This document shows positions 1 through 5,668 of a stretch of DNA of 5,668 bases, in pieces (position 1 is the stretch's first letter; the number at the start of each line of letters is the position of its first letter). A program made the position numbers and the translations under genes. A model generated the notes under the pieces. It saw only the letters and a program-made list of their open reading frames with translations, was not told the DNA's origin and did no database searches. The stretch comes from an uncultured Oscillospiraceae bacterium (GTDB lineage: Bacteria; Bacillota; Clostridia; Oscillospirales; Acutalibacteraceae). Location: positions 1-5,668 of the forward strand of contig CATXDC010000045.1 of NCBI GenBank assembly GCA_958366985.1. The letters are read 5' to 3'.

Positions 1-101
1 ACTTGTCGCTTAATTTTTGGCGCTTTTGTCTATTGACTTTTCATAGCTGGTCTCCATTCAATTTACCATCGCATAAAAATGCAATTCAACAACAGGCGCC
101 T
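1..101. other. Region downstream of the operon, no supported gene or terminator
   Basis: After the companion gene's TAA (104-102) I see only short symmetries: a GGCGCC palindrome (95-100) and GCAT-AAAA-ATGC (71-82). Neither has the long GC stem and T tract of an intrinsic terminator on the minus strand. The operon may therefore end with a terminator beyond the window or by another mechanism. Confidence 0.5.
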
Positions 102-1883
102 TTATGTACCAAGGATATATTCCCTCAGATACTTAAATGGAAAAGGCACGACAGTAAGTCTCCCATTGCGTACAAATGCCACATTCATCAGCGGGAGCAT
201 TCTACGGAAATCTCCACTGCCGGTGCCGTACTGTTCAACGCACCTTATCAGAGCAGCATTCCGCAGTGCAGACTGTATTCCGCTACCGCATACGCCTATA
301 AAATAGAAGTCACATCCGTCCCTGCGAAAACTTCGTATCTCGGTCACGGACGTGAGATATTCGTCGCGGCTTTCCTTGTTTCTCAACGCGGTATTGCCAC
401 TTTTCAGCTCGACGCTGAGCCCCATGTACTCCGGCAACGTAAATATATCCGTGCCGCAAATGGCAAGAATATCATCATCAGAGTATTTTATCATGCCTTC
501 CGCCCGCCTTTTGTCGCCGAAAATCTGCACACAGGCGGAATACTCGTTCACCTCAAGCAGATTCATCTGTTGCTCCGAGAAAAAGAACGAGCCGTCGGGT
601 CTTACCGTCATGAAGAAATATTTTGGGCTGTCGCCGCCTGTTGACAATCCGAAAGTAATATCCTTTTCAAACCCCATGCAGCCCCAATCGAACAGCGAAA
701 ACATACCCCTGCGGATATCGTCCTTTATTATCAGTTCATTAACAACTGTGCTGACAGCGTGCTTGCTGTTGTGAAAGAAATCCTCAAAAGTGATGTGCTG
801 AACGGTAAAGCCGCTCATATCGTCCTGGTGCGGGTCATTCAGACCGTTCTCATAATAGTCCCTGTTATGTATAAGCCGGATATTCAGCGCGTTTTTGCTT
901 AACCGTGAGCCTGTCTTTGCATTGCAGTTGTATTTCTCGTTTATCAGACTGACTATATTCTCGCAGAACATTCCGGACTGCTCGTTTCTCACGCAGTCGA
1001 TAAGTATGATTTTCTTGTCAGCAAGATAAGCTCTGACCGCCTTTACATTCTCCTTTGCAGTTGCCGTCGTGTCGATTGTGGTGTACTCTGCAATAGTCTT
1101 AAATTCTATCGCTGCCATACCGGAATAACGCTCATTGAAATTCTCTGCCACCTCGTTCAGTACGCCTATCTTTGTGGCTTCAAAATCTGTCTCGCTGCTT
1201 ATGTTCAGAAACTTTACCCCGCTTTTTCTACCATCGATCTGCCGGAGGATAAAATCCGGTGTTTTTGCGTCATCATCGGCTGTCTTTCTGCTCATTGAGT
1301 TATCTGTTGACAGGACATATTTCGGGTATTCCTCAAATTTCCTTTTTGTGAATGTAATTTTACTGCGCAGCCTTGTGGAAGTGAAAGTGCGGACATTCAG
1401 CTTTATAAGGCAGTCCTCCATCACCTTGACCTCAATGGTAGGAATGCTCCAGATCACATTTTCCTTGCTTTTGTACGTCCACTCGGGTCTGAATACATAC
1501 AGATGTCCTGTAAGATTATTGAACCTTAGCAGAGGGTGTTTTTTCGCTGTCAGACCATTTATCAAAAGCTGAAGAAGCTGATATTTTTCAAGCTCACTGC
1601 TCTTTTTCTGCATTATGGACATGGAACTGCCGTACTCGGCGTCAGACAGTATTTTCTTCATGTTGCCGAAATTGTCCTCACTATGGTTAAGCAGGACATA
1701 AAAGCGCCTTCCGGTTTCAAAAAGGACAGCCCTGACATTCTTGTTCATCAGGGGCGCGTCGATTATGCCTGCGCCTGTGCTTATATACTTCCTTGATGTT
1801 TCAAGACAGAAAATATCATATTCAGTATCTATCTTCTGATAATCGAAATGAGGTATGATTTCATTCGTGCGAATTTCTGACAT
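102..1883 (-). CDS. Companion protein of the helicase-nuclease; possible divergent MID-PIWI (Argonaute-like) protein
   Basis: I do not recognise a named family. The 593-residue protein is probably soluble: no signal peptide or membrane span is visible. Residues 1-250 are mixed alpha/beta with nothing diagnostic. Residues 289-370 look like a MID-type Rossmann unit: strand KKIILIDC (290-297), helix FCENIVSLINEKY (306-318), a KTGSRLSKN turn (323-331), strand LNIRLIHN (333-340) and VQHITFEDF (361-369). Residues 380-593 could be a PIWI/RNase H-like unit, with NELIIKDDI (382-390), paired strands near 420-435, EGMIKYSDDD (462-471), FYFIGVCGSG (526-535) and a hydrophobic C terminus VVPFPFKYLREYI (578-590). 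No Asp-Glu-Asp-X catalytic tetrad is evident, so any PIWI domain would be a binder rather than a slicer. The start is set by GAAGGTG 8 nt upstream. It begins inside the helicase gene, implying coupled translation and a shared complex or pathway. The gene is secure; the PIWI-like call is tentative, and another defence sensor fold is possible. Confidence 0.92.
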   Translation of the reverse strand: MSEIRTNEIIPHFDYQKIDTEYDIFCLETSRKYISTGAGIIDAPLMNKNVRAVLFETGRRFYVLLNHSEDNFGNMKKILSDAEYGSSMSIMQKKSSELEKYQLLQLLINGLTAKKHPLLRFNNLTGHLYVFRPEWTYKSKENVIWSIPTIEVKVMEDCLIKLNVRTFTSTRLRSKITFTKRKFEEYPKYVLSTDNSMSRKTADDDAKTPDFILRQIDGRKSGVKFLNISSETDFEATKIGVLNEVAENFNERYSGMAAIEFKTIAEYTTIDTTATAKENVKAVRAYLADKKIILIDCVRNEQSGMFCENIVSLINEKYNCNAKTGSRLSKNALNIRLIHNRDYYENGLNDPHQDDMSGFTVQHITFEDFFHNSKHAVSTVVNELIIKDDIRRGMFSLFDWGCMGFEKDITFGLSTGGDSPKYFFMTVRPDGSFFFSEQQMNLLEVNEYSACVQIFGDKRRAEGMIKYSDDDILAICGTDIFTLPEYMGLSVELKSGNTALRNKESRDEYLTSVTEIRSFRRDGCDFYFIGVCGSGIQSALRNAALIRCVEQYGTGSGDFRRMLPLMNVAFVRNGRLTVVPFPFKYLREYILGT

Positions 1884-4800
1884 TATTTATGCACCTTCTT
1901 ATTACTTCTGCGGCTTCAACATTTTCAGTGACCGTGGTTCCATTGTCGGTCATTATCGAGGGACAGCGCACAATGGTTATTTCACCGTCATGCGTTACCC
2001 TTGTGTCATACGAGCCGTCCGCAAGGATATTAGATATAATAACGCATTCTGCCCTGCATTCCCTTGCCTTTCTGACTACCTTGTTCATGGTTCCTTTCTC
2101 ATCAAAGCGTGTGGTATCGCGCCAGTTCTTGAAGTCCACATACACAGGCAGTCCGGGCACCTTGTAATCAAACAGCTCGAACAATGCCGGCTCCCGTATC
2201 ATATCAAGCTGGATTCCGAGTACATTTCTGAACCACACCCAGCCTGCCGCCTCTCCCAGAGCGCCCTTGTAAATATTATTGAATAGAGCCGGGGACATAA
2301 TATACTCATTCGGTGCAAAAGTCAATGCACGCCCCTTTGCCGTGAAATACTCCGTCATTCCGCTGAAAAGAAGAATCCTGTCCAGCTTCGCGGCTTTTGC
2401 AGACACCTCGCACGGGAAATCCCGCGAGGGAGCGAATCTGATTTTTATCCGGTTGTAGTCCTCTTCCTGCGAATAGTAGTATTTATCCGCCGGCTCGCTC
2501 ATCTGTATATAGGACTGGCTTATCGTGAAATTCTGATAATCTTCCTTTGTTGCAGTAGGAGTTTTCAATACAATTTCGCGCAGTTTCTCCCACTGCTTCA
2601 TCTTATTTCTATCCCATTCCTCACGAATCATGCTGTTAATGAACTTGTTCACGCGAACCGAACACAGCTCTCCCTGTGATATCAGGTCGGGATCCGGGAT
2701 TTCCGCCGCGCCGTGCTCATTTATCTTATCTATCAGCGCAGTGACCTCGCGGTTAAGTAAACGGTTTTCAGCTATCCCAACATGGAAGTAATTGCATATA
2801 TCAGCGTCGGCAAAGACATAGATATCCGGCTGTTTCATGTTTGTACGGCAGATACGTCCTATCGCCTGTACTATCTGCTTTGTCGCATAATAGCAGACAC
2901 TCGGTTTATCTTTATAGGTTTTTCCCATGAACTTTTTCCGGCAGAAACTCCTACCGAATGCTTCCTTTATGTTCTGTCTTGCGATTTCGTCCGAAATCTC
3001 TCCATTCTCCTGGAGATACTCGGTTTCAAAGATGTACTTTACGAAATCCTCGGTTCCAATGTGGGAATCATTCCATATATTTACTGTAAGATTGGTAGGC
3101 AGGTCAAGGTAGATCGCGTCGAAATCCTTTTTGGTTGAACGGTTCCACGAGTTCGTCTGTATCAGGGAATCGCGCACTGCGTCCGGAATATCATATTGCA
3201 GGTTCTGTCCTGCGCCGATGGTCTGGTAAACGGATATAACAAAAAGCTTTTCACCGTTCGTAAGCTTTTTTGCGATGTCTGATTTTTTGTCATCGTACCC
3301 CTCCCCGTCAAGCAAACAGACTGTTTTCCTAACATCACACAGGCGTTCCGTTATCAGTTCGAACAGATAATATAGCACATTAATGTCAAGAAATTTATCA
3401 TTCCTTTTCGGGTGCTTGTTCAGCATGCAAAGAAACGAGCGGATATCCTCATGCTCCCAGAATTTCTTGAATGCAAGCGCGGTCCTGAAATATCTCTGAT
3501 GATTATATTTATTGTCTTCCCCGCCGTCAGCCGAAGATAAGGAACGCTCAACGTGATCATAAGCGGCCTTTGCAAGCTCGCTGTCGTCAAACACCTGATC
3601 CCACAGCGAAACCGAATAATTGGAACTGTCGAACAATTCCGCATGGACAGCGATATCCTTATAACCTTGCTGAGAAATGGCAAATTCATTCTTCAGGCGT
3701 TCACGGTCGTCCGCCGAAATATGCGAATACGCAGCGCCCATTTTATGCGACAGGTAATCGAGGTCGTAATTACACAGCACAGACGGTAATGTTGCAGTCG
3801 CCGACACTCCGATAACCTTTGCCTTTTCGCAGAGTTTGGTCAATATGCGCTCCGGCGTCTGCGAGAAAGAGAACATTGATATTATGGACTTGAAATCGTA
3901 ATCCGGAGAGTTTTCAAAGGAATAATATCTGAAGCCATTCTCATAGAGCGAAAAATCAAAATCGGAGCCGGCTATACTGTTTCTGGATTTTGTGCGGAGC
4001 ATTTTGACCTGCGTGAACAGGTAGTTTTCGTACACTGTGCCGAGATCAAACTCTGCTAGTACACTACGGATCGCAGAATCATAGGTATATTCATCATCGC
4101 CGTTGTTGGAGCGTTCATTCCTTAAATGAACATAGTTGGTAGCCAAAATGGACACGGTAATCTGAAAATAGGATATAAAGCCTCTCAGCTTGCTCAGCAG
4201 CATTTGAATACTGTTCTTTTCCTCAGGCTTCCGGGTTGAAAAAGTAATTCTGTTTACACTGTCATTCTCATCGCTGCTAATTGAAATGAATTTGTTCTGA
4301 CCGCTCAACACAGAAATGTACCTGTGGTCATTGAATAGGAAGTTGGCGCTGTCATTTTCAGCGTTTTCGGTTTTATGATTGAAATTGAGCGAATATGTAT
4401 CGTATATTTCGTCAGCCAGTTTTATCAGATCTTTAAGGACGTCTTTAAGCGACTGGTCCTTGTAATCGCTGTTCATTCTGTGTACAGACGGAATGAACAA
4501 TCTTTCCGGAAAGGTTTTGTTTTTCAGCACGGCATAGATGTGGTTGAACAGCTCTATGTAGTCTATCTTTTCTTTCAGACCGTTTTCAATAATATTCTTG
4601 AGTATAGTTCCTTTTGTGGCGTCGAACTCGTCGATGAAAACCAACGCGCCGTTGGAGATCTTTGAATTATAGAAATAGTAGCTTTTCTCCACAATAGTTG
4701 AGTGCGGACAAATGAACTTGTCCATACTCATAAAAATGACCTGCTTCTCGCTGGTAAACACAGAGGGATACAGCTTTCCTACCCACTGCCATGCGCTGTC

Positions 4801-5322
4801 GGTCTTTATTGCAAGCAGTCTTTCTTTAATTGAAGGGAAATTCCTCGCAAAAGTATTTTGCATATACGCTCTGAAAATGCGCTCATTGTTGTTGGAGAAG
4901 TTGTTCCTGACGCTGCGGACAAGGTCAGAATTTTGCCCTGTATGCTTCTTCAGAAATTCTACATCGGCCTTGAAGTTCTTAAACTCCTCGCTATTGCGTA
5001 TTTCTAGCGGAATGTCGTTGTACATCGAGGAATTATAATTTGCGACCACAGTATCGACATTTGATTTCAGTTCAATTACCCGCTCTTCAAAGAGGTGTAA
5101 AAGCTCCATTTCATCAAGGCGTCTCTTTAATTCCTCAACCGGCAGATTCTTTTTCAGCGTCGTAATGAAAAAAATCTTTTTACCTGTGTCGCTGTTTTCT
5201 TTAATAAATTCCGCAATATACTTTATTACAGAATACGTTTTGCCAAAACCCGTCGGCATATCCAGGAGCAACAATCCATTTTCTTTGTCATTATCCATAA
5301 AAGACTTTATACAGCTATACAT
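1861..5322 (-). CDS. SF2 helicase fused to a C-terminal PD-(D/E)XK nuclease, putative defence effector
   Basis: The product has 1153 residues. Helicase motifs in order: Walker A PTGFGKT (23-29), a motif Ia-like strand FFITTLKKN (51-59), Walker B VFIDEFD (228-234), motif III VSATATL (506-512), motif V-like QTIGAGQNLQY (700-710) and motif VI QAIGRICRT (819-827). This fixes it as an ATP-dependent superfamily 2 helicase or translocase. The gap of about 275 residues between motifs II and III, and the SAT(x)TL form of motif III, resemble XPD/DinG or Cas3-type enzymes. The four cysteines of an iron-sulfur domain are absent; only Cys205 lies between motifs Ia and II. Residues 1018-1100 fit a restriction-endonuclease fold: GALGE (Glu1024), Asp1052, then VDFK (Asp1063, Lys1065), followed by a basic helix and a strand. 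The ATG at 5322 is chosen because GAGGA lies 7 nt upstream and an in-frame TGA (5355-5353) blocks extension. No signal peptide or membrane segment is seen, so it is probably cytoplasmic. It is first in the operon and overlaps the next gene by 23 bp. Helicase call is firm; nuclease call is good; defence role is inferred. Confidence 0.93.
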   Translation of the reverse strand: MYSCIKSFMDNDKENGLLLLDMPTGFGKTYSVIKYIAEFIKENSDTGKKIFFITTLKKNLPVEELKRRLDEMELLHLFEERVIELKSNVDTVVANYNSSMYNDIPLEIRNSEEFKNFKADVEFLKKHTGQNSDLVRSVRNNFSNNNERIFRAYMQNTFARNFPSIKERLLAIKTDSAWQWVGKLYPSVFTSEKQVIFMSMDKFICPHSTIVEKSYYFYNSKISNGALVFIDEFDATKGTILKNIIENGLKEKIDYIELFNHIYAVLKNKTFPERLFIPSVHRMNSDYKDQSLKDVLKDLIKLADEIYDTYSLNFNHKTENAENDSANFLFNDHRYISVLSGQNKFISISSDENDSVNRITFSTRKPEEKNSIQMLLSKLRGFISYFQITVSILATNYVHLRNERSNNGDDEYTYDSAIRSVLAEFDLGTVYENYLFTQVKMLRTKSRNSIAGSDFDFSLYENGFRYYSFENSPDYDFKSIISMFSFSQTPERILTKLCEKAKVIGVSATATLPSVLCNYDLDYLSHKMGAAYSHISADDRERLKNEFAISQQGYKDIAVHAELFDSSNYSVSLWDQVFDDSELAKAAYDHVERSLSSADGGEDNKYNHQRYFRTALAFKKFWEHEDIRSFLCMLNKHPKRNDKFLDINVLYYLFELITERLCDVRKTVCLLDGEGYDDKKSDIAKKLTNGEKLFVISVYQTIGAGQNLQYDIPDAVRDSLIQTNSWNRSTKKDFDAIYLDLPTNLTVNIWNDSHIGTEDFVKYIFETEYLQENGEISDEIARQNIKEAFGRSFCRKKFMGKTYKDKPSVCYYATKQIVQAIGRICRTNMKQPDIYVFADADICNYFHVGIAENRLLNREVTALIDKINEHGAAEIPDPDLISQGELCSVRVNKFINSMIREEWDRNKMKQWEKLREIVLKTPTATKEDYQNFTISQSYIQMSEPADKYYYSQEEDYNRIKIRFAPSRDFPCEVSAKAAKLDRILLFSGMTEYFTAKGRALTFAPNEYIMSPALFNNIYKGALGEAAGWVWFRNVLGIQLDMIREPALFELFDYKVPGLPVYVDFKNWRDTTRFDEKGTMNKVVRKARECRAECVIISNILADGSYDTRVTHDGEITIVRCPSIMTDNGTTVTENVEAAEVIRRCINNVRNSHE
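1892..1898 (-). promoter_or_regulatory. Internal ribosome binding site of the companion gene, inside the helicase coding sequence
   Basis: GAAGGTG on the minus strand differs from GGAGGTG at one position and ends 8 nt before the ATG at 1883. It lies within the last codons of the helicase gene, which ends at 1861. This supports both the chosen start and translational coupling of the two proteins. Confidence 0.7.
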
Positions 5323-5327
5323 ACATT

Positions 5328-5335
5328 CTTCCTCT
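5328..5335 (-). promoter_or_regulatory. Ribosome binding site of the helicase gene
   Basis: AGAGGAAG on the minus strand contains GAGGA (5334-5330), 7 nt from the ATG at 5322. A second, out-of-frame ATG at 5326 sits only 3 nt from the GAGGA core and stops after three codons (ATG TAT GTA TAG), so the 5322 start is preferred. Confidence 0.8.
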
Positions 5336-5343
5336 GTTTTATA

Positions 5344-5360
5344 TCCACTTTTTCAAAATA
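5344..5360 (-). repeat. 17-bp direct repeat, proximal copy (possible operator)
   Basis: The minus-strand sequence TATTTTGAAAAAGTGGA matches the copy at 5452-5468 at 16 of 17 positions, in the same orientation. Identity ends abruptly on both sides. It lies just downstream of the start site predicted for the proximal promoter and upstream of the ribosome binding site. There is no -10 box at the proper distance, so this copy is not itself a promoter. A bound protein here could block early elongation. The operator role is an inference. Confidence 0.5.
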
Positions 5361-5372
5361 ATGTTTGCTCTT

Positions 5373-5401
5373 ATTATACCATTAAAAGTAGGTCAATTCA
5401 A
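5373..5401 (-). promoter_or_regulatory. Proximal promoter of the helicase operon (extended -10)
   Basis: Reading the minus strand, TTGAAT (5401-5396) is followed by a 17-nt spacer and a perfect TATAAT (5378-5373). A TGn extension (TGG, 5381-5379) directly precedes the -10 box. The predicted start site is near 5366, giving a leader of about 43 nt before the helicase ATG. The -35 box matches the sigma-A consensus at 4 of 6 positions, which the extended -10 should offset. Confidence 0.75.
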
Positions 5402-5435
5402 GCCCCAAAACACAATTTTCATGTTATTTTTTATA

Positions 5436-5464
5436 ATTGTATCATTTTTAGTCCACTTTATCAA
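5436..5464 (-). promoter_or_regulatory. Distal candidate promoter of the helicase operon (extended -10)
   Basis: On the minus strand TTGATA (5464-5459) and TACAAT (5441-5436) are separated by 17 nt, and a TGn element (TGA, 5444-5442) abuts the -10 box. Each hexamer matches consensus at 5 of 6 positions. The predicted start is near 5429, about 107 nt before the helicase ATG, so this transcript would read through the proximal promoter. Its -35 box lies within one copy of the 17-bp direct repeat, suggesting regulation by a DNA-binding protein. Confidence 0.55.
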
Positions 5465-5468
5465 AATA
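5452..5468 (-). repeat. 17-bp direct repeat, distal copy overlapping a -35 box (possible operator)
   Basis: The minus-strand sequence TATTTTGATAAAGTGGA differs from the proximal copy by one base, and the two copies are 108 bp apart start to start. It covers the TTGATA -35 hexamer of the distal promoter. The single difference (T here, A in the proximal copy) falls inside that hexamer. Similarity could partly reflect shared -35-like sequence, but the match runs well beyond the hexamer into AAGTGGA. Confidence 0.5.
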
Positions 5469-5668
5469 GCACTATAATATTACATATTTTGTATTTATTT
5501 TTCTCCATGATTATGTATCATGTCTTTCAACTGTTGTCTAAATCTACCATCTATTTAATATACCAATAATTATATAATGTGTAATTGTATTAATTATAAT
5601 AAAAATATAATTTCCTGATTCCGCAAAACTCAAAAAGCAGCATCCAATCTGAGGAAAGTTGTAATCCA

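Larger units (their letters stand above)
5323..5668. other. AT-rich intergenic region upstream of the operon
   Basis: This stretch of about 346 bases is strikingly AT-rich between roughly 5411 and 5610, compared with the coding sequence. It holds the two candidate promoters, the pair of 17-bp direct repeats and the helicase ribosome binding site. No open frame with a credible start and ribosome binding site was found on either strand, and there is no tRNA-like, CRISPR-like or convincing terminator structure. From about 5611 to the edge the composition becomes more balanced. Two minus-strand frames are open there (stops at 5632-5630 and near 5593-5591), so the last bases could be the 3' end of a neighbouring gene, but this is too short to call. 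Confidence 0.6.

Noticed and set aside
10..57. Minus-strand 15-codon ORF (METSYEKSIDKSAKN) just downstream of the operon
   Set aside because: It has no clear Shine-Dalgarno and is too short to support; it could be a chance frame or part of an element outside the window.
71..100. Small palindromes (GCAT-AAAA-ATGC and GGCGCC) considered as a terminator
   Set aside because: The stems are only 4 bp or loopless, and no T tract follows on the minus strand.
3..644. Long forward-strand open frame of 213 codons
   Set aside because: It lies mostly antisense to the companion gene, has no ribosome binding site and has a low-complexity, non-protein-like composition; the minus-strand gene explains it.
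623..655. GGD tripeptide in the companion protein (residues 416-418), considered as a Cas10/GGDEF polymerase motif
   Set aside because: It reads GGDSP, not GGDD or GGDEF, and no palm-domain context or CRISPR genes are present.
5393..5422. Possible 9-codon leader peptide (MKIVFWGLN) on the minus strand
   Set aside because: It has no ribosome binding site and overlaps the proximal -35 region; nothing suggests attenuation.
5506..5522. Inverted repeat CATGAT-TATGT-ATCATG upstream of the promoters
   Set aside because: A 6-bp arm in very AT-rich sequence can arise by chance, and it does not align with either promoter.
5611..5657. Imperfect inverted repeat (TTTCCT-GATT ... AATC-TG-AGGAAA) near the right edge, considered as a terminator or element end
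   Set aside because: The 25-nt loop and the bulge make a weak hairpin, and there is no target duplication or matching end elsewhere in the window.
1..5668. CRISPR array, tRNA, rRNA or transposase genes
   Set aside because: No regularly spaced repeats, tRNA-like cloverleaf, rRNA signature or complete transposase motif was seen on either strand.

Overview
The window reads as a compact two-gene operon on the minus strand, probably from a gut- or rumen-type Firmicute (Clostridia, Ruminococcus-like). This assignment is an inference from moderate-GC coding sequence, a very AT-rich intergenic region, GAGGA-type ribosome binding sites and sigma-A-like promoters. No marker gene is present to confirm it.

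Layout, in transcription order from right to left. Positions 5668-5323 are an AT-rich upstream region with two candidate extended -10 promoters and a 17-bp direct repeat (16 of 17 identical). One repeat copy covers the -35 box of the distal promoter; the other lies just downstream of the predicted start site of the proximal promoter. Positions 5322-1861 encode a 1153-residue superfamily 2 helicase with a PD-(D/E)XK-type nuclease domain at its C terminus. Positions 1883-102 encode a 593-residue protein whose start lies inside the helicase gene (23-bp overlap), with its own Shine-Dalgarno sequence. It has no motif that names it outright, but its C-terminal half looks to me like a divergent MID-PIWI (Argonaute-like) module without catalytic residues. 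Positions 101-1 hold no supportable gene and no convincing terminator.

The likely joint role is defence against foreign DNA. A large helicase fused to a restriction-type nuclease and translationally coupled to one companion protein is typical of prokaryotic immune operons. The arrangement recalls the published PIWI-RE systems (PIWI-like protein, DinG-type helicase and REase), except that helicase and nuclease are one polypeptide here and the companion is short. In this model the companion recognises or guides, the helicase translocates, and the C-terminal domain cuts. The helicase motifs and the operon structure are seen directly. The nuclease call rests on a good motif match. The PIWI-like call and the defence role are inferences. 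All forward-strand open frames lying across the two genes were judged to be shadows.
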